A model generated the notes under the pieces. The model saw only the letters and a list, made by a program, of their open reading frames with translations. It did not search any database and was not told the origin of the DNA. This document shows, piece after piece, positions 45,552-54,146 of a DNA stretch of 64,000 nucleotides. The stretch lies in contig NZ_JAIUZM010000003.1 of assembly GCF_020171345.1 (NCBI RefSeq), positions 248,001-312,000 of the forward strand. Direction: 5' to 3'. How positions within the stretch are numbered: position 1 is the first letter of the stretch; each line of letters begins with the position of its first letter. Both the position numbers and the translations under genes were made by a program. This stretch comes from Microbulbifer agarilyticus (GTDB taxonomy: Bacteria; Pseudomonadota; Gammaproteobacteria; Pseudomonadales; Cellvibrionaceae).

Positions 45552-47822
45552 TTAGCACAAATGTTGTGACAGTTTGTCCCAGTCAAAGCGCCGGGTCTGG
45601 CGGTCACTGAACAGGATTTCCACGCGGGAGTCCTCCCATTTTGTGATTCTGCCGTAGCCCAATTTCTGGTGTTTTATCCCTTCGCCCACTGCCGGTTTCT
45701 TAACGGTGGCCCGCGGTGCATTAATTTCCGGGTTGTACTCGCAGGTTGCCAGATAGCGTAAGCCCAGTCGGGTAACCGGTACCTGCGAGTGGATGTTTTC
45801 CGGCCGTTCGCGCAGGGCTCTTCCCAAAATATCACACAGCGGTAGATGCATTTCGTCCAAAAATACCGACGGTTTTTGCTCGTTGTCCGCCGGGCTGCCA
45901 GTAGGGCTTTTGCTGCCGCTCTCTGTTGGTGGCACCAGTAAAAATAGGTTTTTACGCGCGCGGGTCATGGCTACATACATCAGACGACGCTCGCTTTCGA
46001 CCGATGCCGGAGTCGTGAAGTCTCGCTGTGGTTGATAGGGCACATTGTGGGTGGTGAGGGATGGAATGATGACCTGGTCCCACTCCAGTCCCTTGGCCTG
46101 ATGCATGGTGGTGATCTGAATAGCCCCCGTTTTTTGAGCGTCTTCTCCGTTGCCGTCCTCTTCACTGCTTTCCTTCTGGTGCTGTTCCTGTAGCTGCTGC
46201 AGGTGGGCCAGTGCCTCTTGCGGTGGTAGCTTCAGTTGGTCCAAATACTGGACAAAGGCGATGATCGTCTGCTGTTTTTCCTCCGCCTGCTGGCGGTTGA
46301 AGGCGTCTTCCGCGATCCCATTCAGGAAGTCCAACTCGCCCAGTTGTCGGCGTACCAGTTCGCCGGCCATACCGCGCCAATGCTCCACTTGTTTCAGTAG
46401 CTCGGCCCGTTGCCGCAAACGCTTGCTCTGGGGTTGGCTGAGCGATTCCGGTACCAGGGTAAGCAGGGTGCCTCCCCAGTCTTTTTCTTGCCGGGAGAGC
46501 TGTTCGCACAGGGGTTCAAGTACCGCACGCGCTATACGTACGTGGGGCGCAGTGAGCCATTCGTACAGGCCTTTGGCACGTCTTGCTCGGGGCAGCTCGC
46601 GGAAGCGCCCGGAAGCAATATTCAAACTCCAGAACAGGGGGCGCAGCTCGCGGCGGGAGAGTACCGTATTGCGATTGCCTGAACGGTAGGGGATGTTGTT
46701 GGCCAGCAGTGCCAGCTCCAGTGGTGCCGCGAGAGACCAGAGGCGTACCAGGATGGCAATTTCCCCGAGGTCGCTTCCATTCTGGCGGCAGCGGCGGAGA
46801 TGCTCCACCAGCCACTTGCCTTCGTTGGCTGCAGTGACTTGCTGGATCGCGGTTTCCGCTTCTGGATTGCCCGATACACAGAGAATGTCCGCCCTTTCCC
46901 GATTGTTCTGGATAAAGTGATTGGCCGCTAGCGACAGCGTGTGCCCATAGCGGAAGGTGCGGCTCAGGCGGTACACATTGGACGGGGGGAAGTCTCCATC
47001 AAACAGGCGCAACAAAAATTCCGGGCGCGAGCCTCGCCATTCGTAAATGGTCTGATCCGGGTCGCCAATGGCAATCACATTGCCAGATTTTCCATACAGT
47101 ACCCGCAACAGGAAATGCTGCACTTCGTTGATGTCCTGGTATTCATCAACCAGCAGGTCTTCATAGTGGCTGCCGTACGCTTCGGCCATTTCCGGGTTCA
47201 GCTTCAGTTGCAGGGCGGGGTCGTACAGCAGGTCTGCGTAGGTAACCGCGTTTTGTTCCCGTCGCCAGTCTTCAAAGTGGCGGAATACCTTGAGGAAATA
47301 GCGGTAGTCATCACCGAGCTTGAGACGCTCAAAGGCGCTGAGGTCTCCATCGAGGGTGGTTTTGGTGAAGTCGATAAAAAATTCTGCGGCTTCCGTCTCC
47401 GACTGTTTGCGCGCGCGGATATCCTCCAGATCTGCCGGTGGCGCGCAGGCTTCGATGGATTTCCAGACCTGCAATTGCACCAGAGACTGCGGCAGGGGGG
47501 AAAGATTTGCCTGCGGCAGCTGGCCCGCGGCCATCATGCGCTGGTAGAGGCGGTAGCCCAGGCTGTGAAAGGTGTTTACCGCAGGGCTCTTCTGGCCGCA
47601 CAGCGCCTGCACGCGCACGCTGAAATCTTCACGCGCGCTGCGGTTGTACATCACCACCAAGATACGCCGGGGGTCTACCCCCGCACCGAGTCGATTCTTG
47701 ATGTAGTGGAGCAGGGCGGTGGTTTTTCCAGAACCGGCCACGGCGATAATCTTGGCGTGGCCGCCGGGATGGTTGGCAATAGCCTGCTGCTCTTCCGTGA
47801 GATTGGACTCTTTGCCTGACAT
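45552..47822 (-). CDS. SF1 DNA helicase, UvrD/Rep/PcrA family
   Basis: 756 residues. Motif I AGSGKT (residues 29-34), Ia TFHSLGYRLY, motif II VDEYQDIN, III GDPDQTIYEWRG, IV LSRTFRYGHTL, V TTMHQAKGLEWDQVI and VI YVAMTRARKNLFL are all present. A C-terminal KHQKLGYGRITKWEDSRVEILF segment resembles the PcrA/UvrD tail that contacts RNA polymerase. It is most likely a 3'-5' helicase in DNA repair; it is distinct in sequence from canonical UvrD and Rep and carries no nuclease domain. A perfect LexA box 36 bp upstream (47858-47877) predicts SOS induction. Confidence 0.9.
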   Translation of the reverse strand: MSGKESNLTEEQQAIANHPGGHAKIIAVAGSGKTTALLHYIKNRLGAGVDPRRILVVMYNRSAREDFSVRVQALCGQKSPAVNTFHSLGYRLYQRMMAAGQLPQANLSPLPQSLVQLQVWKSIEACAPPADLEDIRARKQSETEAAEFFIDFTKTTLDGDLSAFERLKLGDDYRYFLKVFRHFEDWRREQNAVTYADLLYDPALQLKLNPEMAEAYGSHYEDLLVDEYQDINEVQHFLLRVLYGKSGNVIAIGDPDQTIYEWRGSRPEFLLRLFDGDFPPSNVYRLSRTFRYGHTLSLAANHFIQNNRERADILCVSGNPEAETAIQQVTAANEGKWLVEHLRRCRQNGSDLGEIAILVRLWSLAAPLELALLANNIPYRSGNRNTVLSRRELRPLFWSLNIASGRFRELPRARRAKGLYEWLTAPHVRIARAVLEPLCEQLSRQEKDWGGTLLTLVPESLSQPQSKRLRQRAELLKQVEHWRGMAGELVRRQLGELDFLNGIAEDAFNRQQAEEKQQTIIAFVQYLDQLKLPPQEALAHLQQLQEQHQKESSEEDGNGEDAQKTGAIQITTMHQAKGLEWDQVIIPSLTTHNVPYQPQRDFTTPASVESERRLMYVAMTRARKNLFLLVPPTESGSKSPTGSPADNEQKPSVFLDEMHLPLCDILGRALRERPENIHSQVPVTRLGLRYLATCEYNPEINAPRATVKKPAVGEGIKHQKLGYGRITKWEDSRVEILFSDRQTRRFDWDKLSQHLC

Positions 47823-47857
47823 AAGAATTCTGTACCACCTGAAACATGTAATCCGAA

Positions 47858-47877
47858 TACTGTATATATTGCCAGTA
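47858..47877 (-). promoter_or_regulatory. LexA (SOS) box of the SF1 helicase
   Basis: TACTGTATATATTGCCAGTA matches the gammaproteobacterial SOS consensus TACTGTATATA-N4-CAGTA at every fixed position. It lies between the stop of the SulP gene and the helicase start, 36 bp upstream of the latter and appropriately placed to block its promoter. Confidence 0.88.
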
Positions 47878-47899
47878 TAGTTGGGAGGGGTACAGGGCT

Positions 47900-49636
47900 T
47901 TATGTGGTCTCGGTGGTCGGCGGCGGCTCTTCTTCGCCGTGACGCAATGCCAGCTCGGCGATGTAGGAGGAGAGGAAGATGCGGCCGGTCAGCTTTTCCA
48001 AAAGCTTGGAGCGGCTCAGGCGATCCAGCACGGGGCTTTTGACTTCGGCCATGTGCAGGCGAATGTCGCGGCTTCTCAGGTCCTTGTTGATCTGGTGCAG
48101 GCGCTCCAGCGCGGTGCCATCGATGCGGCTGACCGATGACAGAATCAACACTAGGTCCCGGGTGTCCGGGTGTCGCTTCAGTTCGCTCAGCAGGCGGTCT
48201 TCCACCGCGCTGATATTGCTGAAGAACAGGCTCTCATCAATGCGCAGAAACAGGATGTCTTTCTGGGTCTCGACATTGTGGCGCAACACATTGCGAAAGT
48301 GTTCGGTACCCGGAACCCGTCCAACCACCGCAATATGCGGCCGGCTGCTACGCCAGATCAGAGTGGCGAACGAAAGGCCAATTCCCAGGGCGATACCTGC
48401 CTCGACCCCAAACAAGATCACCCCGGCAAAGGTGCAGAACATGGCGATACCGTCGGTGCGGTCGTAGCGCCAGTTGTGAATGAAGCCGCTGTAATCGAAC
48501 AGGCTGGCCGCAGCGACAATGATGATCGCCGCCAGTACCGTAAGTGGTAGCGCACTGAACACACCGGTGAGGTACAGCAGTACCGGAATCATCATCAGGC
48601 CAGCCATGACACCGGCCAGGGGCGAGGCGGCGCCGGCCTCGGCGTTCACCGCCGTGCGGGAAAAACTGCCCGCCACTGGCAGGCCGCCGGACAGACTGCT
48701 GGTAATGTTGGCGGCCCCCAGCCCCAGTAGTTCACCATCGGCATCCAGTCGCTCACCGCGCCGGGCTGCCACGGCTTGTGCAATGGAAAGACTTTCTACG
48801 AAGGTCAGCAGGGCAATAATCAGTGCCGGTAACAACAAGCGATAAATCAGGCTCCAGTCCCAGTCGGGTAACACGATGTTGGGTAGCCCTGCGGGTATTT
48901 CGCCGATGACCTCGAGCCTGTCCTCGAGTTTGAATTGATGCACCAGTGCGATAGCGCAAAGCACCAGCAGCATCGGCACCAATCGCGCGGCGAGCCGGGC
49001 TACCTGTTTGGGTGCACCCAGGCGAAACAGCGTCATTGGCAGCCATATGCGACTGACGATCAAAATCACCGCCGCAGTAACCCCGAAAGCCATGGGGAGC
49101 AGATGGGCCTCCGGCAAGTGCTCGATGATATGCAGCAGCTTAACTGAGGCGGTCTCACCGTCGACCTTGATTCCCAAGAGGGCGGGAATCTGCCCGACGA
49201 TGATCAGTGCCGCGGCCCCGGAGACGAAGCCGCTGATCACCGGATGGCTGAGCAGGTTGGATAGTGTGCCCATCTTGAGTAGGCCCATGGTGAAGAGGAA
49301 AACGCCGCTCAGCAGGGTGAGAATAATTGCAGCGCCGACATACTCGGGGCTGCCAATGGCTGCCAGTGGAGTGAGCGCTGATACCGTCATAAGAGAGAGT
49401 ACCGCGGCGGGGCCTATCGCCATGGCTGTACTGCTGCCAAACACTGCGTAGGCGATGAGCGGCACCAGGCTGGCGTAGAGTCCGACATGTGGTGGCAAGC
49501 CGGCAAGCAGTGCGTATGCCAGTCCCTGTGGCACCAGCAACATACCTGACACCAGCGCTGCCGTGAGGTCGGAGAGTAACCACTGGCGGCGATAGCGTCT
49601 AAGCCATTTTGGTATGAGTCGATATGCCCGTATCAC
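47900..49636 (-). CDS. SulP family anion transporter with STAS domain (first copy)
   Basis: 578 residues. The SulP membrane domain starts with LTAALVSGMLLVPQGLAYALLAGLPPHVGLYASLVPLIAYAVFGSS, the family signature, and spans about twelve helices; the conserved SGGLPVAGSFSRTAVN segment follows. The C-terminal STAS domain (about residues 430-560) includes FLRIDESLFFSNISAVEDRL. SulP proteins transport sulfate, bicarbonate or related anions. Its position at the end of the YeeE-YeeE-BigR array links it to sulfur metabolism. A second copy at 52397 shares sequence in both domains. Confidence 0.92.
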   Translation of the reverse strand: MIRAYRLIPKWLRRYRRQWLLSDLTAALVSGMLLVPQGLAYALLAGLPPHVGLYASLVPLIAYAVFGSSTAMAIGPAAVLSLMTVSALTPLAAIGSPEYVGAAIILTLLSGVFLFTMGLLKMGTLSNLLSHPVISGFVSGAAALIIVGQIPALLGIKVDGETASVKLLHIIEHLPEAHLLPMAFGVTAAVILIVSRIWLPMTLFRLGAPKQVARLAARLVPMLLVLCAIALVHQFKLEDRLEVIGEIPAGLPNIVLPDWDWSLIYRLLLPALIIALLTFVESLSIAQAVAARRGERLDADGELLGLGAANITSSLSGGLPVAGSFSRTAVNAEAGAASPLAGVMAGLMMIPVLLYLTGVFSALPLTVLAAIIIVAAASLFDYSGFIHNWRYDRTDGIAMFCTFAGVILFGVEAGIALGIGLSFATLIWRSSRPHIAVVGRVPGTEHFRNVLRHNVETQKDILFLRIDESLFFSNISAVEDRLLSELKRHPDTRDLVLILSSVSRIDGTALERLHQINKDLRSRDIRLHMAEVKSPVLDRLSRSKLLEKLTGRIFLSSYIAELALRHGEEEPPPTTETT

Positions 49637-49731
49637 TTGCGCGGTTGTGGTCCAGAGGCCGGAGGGATTTCATCAGGATAGCCTCTGGATTATCCCGCGG
49701 GGATCAGGCAAACGATGGAAGGGAGATGGAA

Positions 49732-49781
49732 GGGGCTCGCTGAAGGTCTCTAGCGACCTGATGAAGAGTTAAGCGAGCCCC
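49732..49781 (-). terminator. Long stem-loop between the YeeE pair and the SulP gene
   Basis: GGGGCTCGCT (49732-49741) is the perfect reverse complement of 49772-49781; the 30-base interior can form a second hairpin (GGTC/GACC). It starts 12 bases after the stop at 49793. There is no T run on the minus side, so it may attenuate rather than fully end transcription into the SulP gene. Confidence 0.5.
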
Positions 49782-49792
49782 AACTTGGCGGG

Positions 49793-50215
49793 TCAGCTGG
49801 CGCGGCGTTCCAGCAAGCGGAACCCCAGCATGCCCGCGATCATCGCCACAGCAAACACCAAGGCGCCAGGCTCCAGGGCGCCGCTGGCCACGATTCCAGG
49901 GCCGGGACAGAAACCCGCAAGACCCCAGCCGATACCAAATGCGAGGCTCCCCAGAATCAAGCGCTTGTCGAGCGCACGCTTGCCCGGCAGTTGGATTGTC
50001 CCGCCGAGCACCGCGGTTTCCCGTTTCCTTGCCAGGGCGAAAGCCGGCAGGCCAACGGCGATAGCGCCGCCCATCACCAGCATCAGTGAGGGATCCCAGG
50101 CGCCGAACAAATCCAGGAAGCCGAGGACTTTCTCCGGATTGGCCATGCCGGACAGCAGCAAGCCGAAGCTGAAAATCAGACCGGCAATAAACGCAGAAAA
50201 GGTCGCTTTATTCAT
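49793..50215 (-). CDS. YeeE/YedE family half-transporter (PmpB-like)
   Basis: 140 residues from the ATG at 50215, with four hydrophobic helices. The signature FGIGWGLAGFCPGPGIVASG carries the conserved Cys of the YeeE/YedE (TsuA) family; NPEKVLGFLDLFGAWDPSLMLVMGGA is the other typical segment. In full-length YeeE the two halves are fused and import thiosulfate; here they are split into two genes, as in PmpA-PmpB pairs linked to BigR. The preceding half ends four bases upstream. Confidence 0.88.
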   Translation of the reverse strand: MNKATFSAFIAGLIFSFGLLLSGMANPEKVLGFLDLFGAWDPSLMLVMGGAIAVGLPAFALARKRETAVLGGTIQLPGKRALDKRLILGSLAFGIGWGLAGFCPGPGIVASGALEPGALVFAVAMIAGMLGFRLLERRAS

Positions 50216-50219
50216 GGTC

Positions 50220-50654
50220 TCAGGCTCCCAGCAGGTGACGGACGACGTAGACGGTGGCAAAGCCGCCAAACATAAAGGTCATGGTAGCCGCGAGCGACCT
50301 TGGTGAAAGCCGCGATAAACCGCAGACACCGTGCCCGCTGGTACACCCTGCTGCATAGCGGGTGCCAATCCCAACCAGCAGGCCCGCGGCAATCAGTACC
50401 GGGTAGCTGGCACGTATCTCAATCGTGGGCAGGGCATGGAACAGAGACCAAATCCCGGGGCCGGCGAGCAGGCCGAGAGTAAAGGCAAGCTGCCAAGCGC
50501 GGTTGCCGCGCTCGTTATTCAGCAGTCCGCCCAAAATTCCGGAAATGCCCGCCACGCGGCCGTTCATCAGGATGAGCCAGGCACTGGCGAGTCCAATCAG
50601 CAGGCCGCCGGCGAGGGCGCTCCCGGGGGTAAATGCGTTCCAGTCGATGTTCAT
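50220..50654 (-). CDS. YeeE/YedE family half-transporter (PmpA-like)
   Basis: 144 residues with four predicted helices (AGGLLIGLASAWLILMNGRVAGISGI, GPGIWSLFHALP, YPVLIAAGLLVGIGTRYAAGCTSGHGVCGLSRLSPRSLAATMTFM). The GCTSGHGVCG motif contains the conserved transport-path cysteines of YeeE/YedE. It precedes the second half by four bases and follows bigR by nine, so all three form an operon. Probable role: moving thiosulfate or a related sulfur species across the inner membrane. Confidence 0.88.
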   Translation of the reverse strand: MNIDWNAFTPGSALAGGLLIGLASAWLILMNGRVAGISGILGGLLNNERGNRAWQLAFTLGLLAGPGIWSLFHALPTIEIRASYPVLIAAGLLVGIGTRYAAGCTSGHGVCGLSRLSPRSLAATMTFMFGGFATVYVVRHLLGA

Positions 50655-50663
50655 GGTGGCGTG

Positions 50664-50978
50664 TTACTCCGCGCAATACAGTTGATAGAGGGTTTGAAGC
50701 AGGGTTAGGACTTTGGGGTCGGCCACTTGATAGAAGACACGTTTACCTTGCCTGCGCGTTGTGACCAGCCCTTCTCTGCGCAATACACCGAGTTGTTGCG
50801 ACAGGCTCGGTTGGTGGATGCCCAGGCGCTCTTCGATGTCCCCGACACACAGCTCTTCCTGGCTCAGCTGACACAACAGCAGCAGACGATCCTGGTTGCC
50901 AAGGGAGCGCAGTAAGGCTGACGCCTGGCTGGCAGCATCGCGCATCCTGTCCAGCTGTAAATCACTGGTGTCGGGCAT
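50664..50978 (-). CDS. bigR: BigR/SqrR-type persulfide-sensing ArsR-family repressor
   Basis: 104 residues with a winged helix (GDIEERLGIHQPSLSQQLGVLRREGLVTTRRQGKRVFYQV). Cys44 in QEELCVGD and Cys102 in YQLYCAE match the two sensory cysteines of BigR/SqrR, which form a polysulfide or disulfide bridge in the presence of reactive sulfur species and release DNA. A third Cys36 is also present. No metal-binding ArsR motif (ELCVCDL) is found. It is divergent from the persulfide dioxygenase gene, with an AT-rich dyad between them. Confidence 0.9.
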   Translation of the reverse strand: MPDTSDLQLDRMRDAASQASALLRSLGNQDRLLLLCQLSQEELCVGDIEERLGIHQPSLSQQLGVLRREGLVTTRRQGKRVFYQVADPKVLTLLQTLYQLYCAE

Positions 50979-51035
50979 AGGGTGTTTCCAATGTCTTCGT
51001 CTAGGGCCGGTCTGGCCGCAATCAATTACACAGAA

Positions 51036-51058
51036 AATATTATATTGAAAAATATATT
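51036..51058. promoter_or_regulatory. AT-rich dyad between bigR and dioxygenase gene (putative BigR operator)
   Basis: A 23-bp imperfect inverted repeat (AATAT...ATATT arms, 8 of 11 positions symmetric) stands out in the 141-bp divergent region and lies 57 bp from the bigR start and 61 bp from the dioxygenase start. Known BigR operators are AT-rich palindromes. The match is by symmetry, composition and position. Confidence 0.5.
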
Positions 51059-51119
51059 GTTGGAAGCTATATTTCTATTTGTTATTATCTTATTCGATAA
51101 ACATATATGAGGTGTGCCA

Positions 51120-51998
51120 ATGACCGATATGGCTGTTCGACCGCATGTGAAGGCTTTTCTTGATCCCGACTCGGAGACGTGGAGCTATGTGATCTATGAC
51201 CGGGAAGGCGGCAGTGCGGCAGTCATCGACGCGGTACTCGACTTCGATAATGCCTCGGGGCGCACCAGCACCGAGGGGGCGAGCAAGATCGTCGAATTCG
51301 TGCAGGGCAAAAACCTGACCGTAGAGTGGATTCTGGAAACCCATGCCCATGCAGACCACCTGTCTGCCGCGCCGTATATTCGTGAGCAGCTGGGCGGCAA
51401 GATTGCCATTGGCGACCATATCCGCCAGGTGCAGGGGATCTTCCGGGAAGTCTTCAACTTGGAGCGAGAATTCCTCGCGGACGGTTCCCAGTTTGACCAC
51501 CTGTTTCACGATGGCGATACCTTCACTATTGGCGACCTCAAGGGCCAAGTCATCTACGTACCGGGGCACACGCCAGCGGATATGGCGTGGTTGATTGGCG
51601 ACGCGCTGTTTGTTGGCGACACCCTGTTCTTGCCGGATGTAGGCAGTGCCCGCTGTGATTTCCCTGGCGGGGATGCGCATGCGCTGTATCAGTCGGTGCA
51701 AAAACTGCTGGCGCTTCCGGAAGAGACGCGCATGTTTATGTGTCACGACTACCCGCCCAATGGGACTCGCGCGCATGAATACGAAACCACGGTGGGTGCA
51801 CAGAAGCGCGGCAATATCCATCTGCATCAGGGTGTGAGTGAAGCGGACTTCGTAACAATGCGTACCGAGCGCGACGCAACCCTGGCGATGCCGCGGCTAA
51901 TTTTGCCGTCGATTCAGGTCAATATTCGCGCGGGTGAAATGCCACCTGCGGATGACAATGGCACCGTGTACCTCAAGGTGCCGATTAACAAATTGTGA
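51120..51998 (+). CDS. blh: Persulfide dioxygenase (Blh/ETHE1-like metallo-beta-lactamase)
   Basis: 292 residues from the ATG at 51120, supported by GAGG at 51109-51112. The metal-binding motif THAHADH is at residues 74-80, with VPGHTPADMAW and LFVGDTLFLPDVGSARCDFPGG and MFMCHDYPP completing the single-iron site of ETHE1-type enzymes. It oxidises glutathione persulfide to sulfite and GSH. The Blh form of this family is repressed by BigR in plant-associated bacteria. The next gene, a DUF442 sulfurtransferase, follows 19 bp later. Confidence 0.92.
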   Translation: MTDMAVRPHVKAFLDPDSETWSYVIYDREGGSAAVIDAVLDFDNASGRTSTEGASKIVEFVQGKNLTVEWILETHAHADHLSAAPYIREQLGGKIAIGDHIRQVQGIFREVFNLEREFLADGSQFDHLFHDGDTFTIGDLKGQVIYVPGHTPADMAWLIGDALFVGDTLFLPDVGSARCDFPGGDAHALYQSVQKLLALPEETRMFMCHDYPPNGTRAHEYETTVGAQKRGNIHLHQGVSEADFVTMRTERDATLAMPRLILPSIQVNIRAGEMPPADDNGTVYLKVPINKL

Positions 51999-52017
51999 TT
52001 CTGGGAGGTAGTAACTG

Positions 52018-52425
52018 ATGGATCTTAAGCAACTGAATGAACAGGTATCGGTATCCGCAGAACCTGCGCTGGATGATATGGCGCAGCTCGCGAAAGCCGG
52101 TGTAGAAGTTGTCGTGTGCAATCGTCCCGAGCACGAATCAGAGGATATTCCGACATACGATGAACTGGATCGGGCGGTGACTGACGCCGGAATGCAGTTC
52201 GTCGCGATCCCATTCTCCCGCGGCCAAATGCAGCCTGCACACTGTGAGGCGTTCGCCAAGTTACTCGCGAGCGGCAAAAAAGTGCACGCCTTTTGCCGCA
52301 CCGGCAATCGCGCTTGTCACCTGTGGGCTGCCGCTGGCTGTCTGAATGGTGCGGACAGAAAACAGTTGCAGCAGGCGGCGACAAATGCCGGCTTTGATGT
52401 CAGCGGTGTTCTGGTCTCCTACTAA
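52018..52425 (+). CDS. DUF442/TIGR01244 sulfurtransferase-like protein
   Basis: 135 residues. The active loop HAFCRTGNRA carries Cys93 and Arg98 in a CX4R arrangement as in rhodanese-like DUF442 proteins. VVVCNRPEHESEDIPTYDEL near the N-terminus is the family signature. Such domains are often fused or adjacent to Blh and are thought to pass or create persulfides for the dioxygenase. Its stop overlaps the proposed start of the next gene by 29 bp. Confidence 0.9.
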   Translation: MDLKQLNEQVSVSAEPALDDMAQLAKAGVEVVVCNRPEHESEDIPTYDELDRAVTDAGMQFVAIPFSRGQMQPAHCEAFAKLLASGKKVHAFCRTGNRACHLWAAAGCLNGADRKQLQQAATNAGFDVSGVLVSY

Positions 52426-54142
52426 GCGGTGGCTGCCCGCCGCCCAATGGCTTCCCGGTTACTCCCTTGCGTTGTTGTATAGGGATTTACTGGCGTCGGT
52501 GATTGTCACCGTGATGCTGATTCCCCAATCTCTGGCCTATGCATTGTTGGCTGGTCTGCCTGCGGAAGTGGGGCTGTATGCGAGTATTGCACCGCTAGTT
52601 GCGTATGCCTTGTTTGGCAGTAGCCGTACTCTGTCGGTGGGGCCCGTCGCCGTCGCTTCCCTGATGAGTGCCACCGCATTGGGACAGGTGGGAGCACAAA
52701 GTAGCGCTGAATATTTGGCCGCGGCGATATTACTGGCAACGCTATCCGGACTGTTTCTGCTTTTACTCGGCGTGTTGCGGCTGGGCTTTCTAGCCAACTT
52801 CCTGTCGCACCCGGTGATCGCTGGCTTTATCACCGCGTCCGGCGTACTTATTGCCTTCAGTCAGTTAAAGCACCTGATGGGCATATCTGCGCAGGGCGAT
52901 AATTTGCCCGCGTTACTGCATTCCATGTCGGCCTCTGTGGGTGAGATTAATCTCACTACTTTGGCGCTCGGGGTGGGCGTGTTGCTGTTCTTGTTCTGGT
53001 CTCGCCGTGGGGCGGTATCGCTGTTCCTGTCTCTCGGTACCTCGAAAAACACCGCACAATTGCTGGTTAAGGCAGCGCCGGTAGTGGGGGTGATCGTTAC
53101 CATTCTGATGGTTGCTGGGCTGGATCTGGAAGCACAAGGTGTTGCGCTGGTAGGGAATATTCCCGGCGGCTTACCGAGCCTTAACTGGCCTGCATTCTCT
53201 GTGGATCTTGTTGAGCAGCTCTGGTTGCCCGCGGTGATGATTTCCATCATTGGCTATGTGGAGTCCGTATCCGTGGCCAAGACGCTCGCCGCGCGCCGTC
53301 GGCAACAGATCGATATGAACCAGGAGCTGGTGGGGCTGGGGGCCGCGAATGTCGCGTCCGGTATTTCCGGCGGGTTTCCGGTTACCGGTGGTTTCTCCCG
53401 CTCGGTGGTGAATTTTGACGCGGGTGCTGAAACCCAAATGGCGAGTGTATTCACCGCGATTGGCATCGCGCTGGCGGCCGTGTTCCTGACGCCATTTCTC
53501 TACTACCTGCCGAAGGCAACACTCGCCGCGACCATTATCGTGGCGGTGCTCTCGCTGGTGGACTTTTCCATTCTGCGCAAAACCTGGCGCTTTTCGCCGA
53601 GTGACTTTGTCGCGGTGCTGGTAACCATCGTGGTCACGCTGTTGTTTGGGGTTGAGGCCGGTGTTTCCTGCGGTGTGGCGGCATCCATCGTTTTGTTCCT
53701 GTATCGCACCTCCAAACCGCATATTGCCGAGGTGGGCCTGGTGGAAGGCACCGAGCACTTCCGCAATATTAAACGCCACAATGTGGTCACCGTCCCACAG
53801 ATACTTACTATCCGCGTTGATGAAAGCCTGATGTTTTCTAATGCAGCGTTTCTGGAAGAGCGTGTCTATGCCGACGTGGCGGCCAACCCGGATATCCGAC
53901 ATGTGGTGCTGATGTGCAGCGCAGTGAACGAGATAGACTGGAGTGCGCTGGAAACCCTGGAATCTATAAATGCCCAGCTGGAAGAGGCGGGTATCTGTTT
54001 ACACCTGTCAGAAGTGAAAGGGCCGGTGATGGATAATCTGGAACAGAGCGGCTTTGTGGAAGAAATTTCCGGACAGATCTTTTTCACCCAGTACCAGGCG
54101 TTTACCCAGTTGCGTGGTGACAGGGCCCCGGGTGCAGCTTAG
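52397..54142 (+). CDS. SulP family anion transporter with STAS domain (second copy)
   Basis: About 581 residues. The family signature VTVMLIPQSLAYALLAGLPAEVGLYASIAPLVAYALFGSS, the SGGFPVTGGFSRSVVN segment and about twelve helices define SulP; the C-terminal STAS domain has TIRVDESLMFSNAAFLEERV. The ATG at 52397 overlaps the DUF442 gene by 29 bp; upstream ATGs at 52385 and 52346 are also possible, and no ribosome binding site decides. It shares VEGTEHFRN...RHNVVT with the first copy, so the two are paralogues flanking the persulfide genes. Sulfite or sulfate export is inferred. Confidence 0.9.
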   Translation: MSAVFWSPTKRWLPAAQWLPGYSLALLYRDLLASVIVTVMLIPQSLAYALLAGLPAEVGLYASIAPLVAYALFGSSRTLSVGPVAVASLMSATALGQVGAQSSAEYLAAAILLATLSGLFLLLLGVLRLGFLANFLSHPVIAGFITASGVLIAFSQLKHLMGISAQGDNLPALLHSMSASVGEINLTTLALGVGVLLFLFWSRRGAVSLFLSLGTSKNTAQLLVKAAPVVGVIVTILMVAGLDLEAQGVALVGNIPGGLPSLNWPAFSVDLVEQLWLPAVMISIIGYVESVSVAKTLAARRRQQIDMNQELVGLGAANVASGISGGFPVTGGFSRSVVNFDAGAETQMASVFTAIGIALAAVFLTPFLYYLPKATLAATIIVAVLSLVDFSILRKTWRFSPSDFVAVLVTIVVTLLFGVEAGVSCGVAASIVLFLYRTSKPHIAEVGLVEGTEHFRNIKRHNVVTVPQILTIRVDESLMFSNAAFLEERVYADVAANPDIRHVVLMCSAVNEIDWSALETLESINAQLEEAGICLHLSEVKGPVMDNLEQSGFVEEISGQIFFTQYQAFTQLRGDRAPGAA

Positions 54143-54146
54143 ATTC

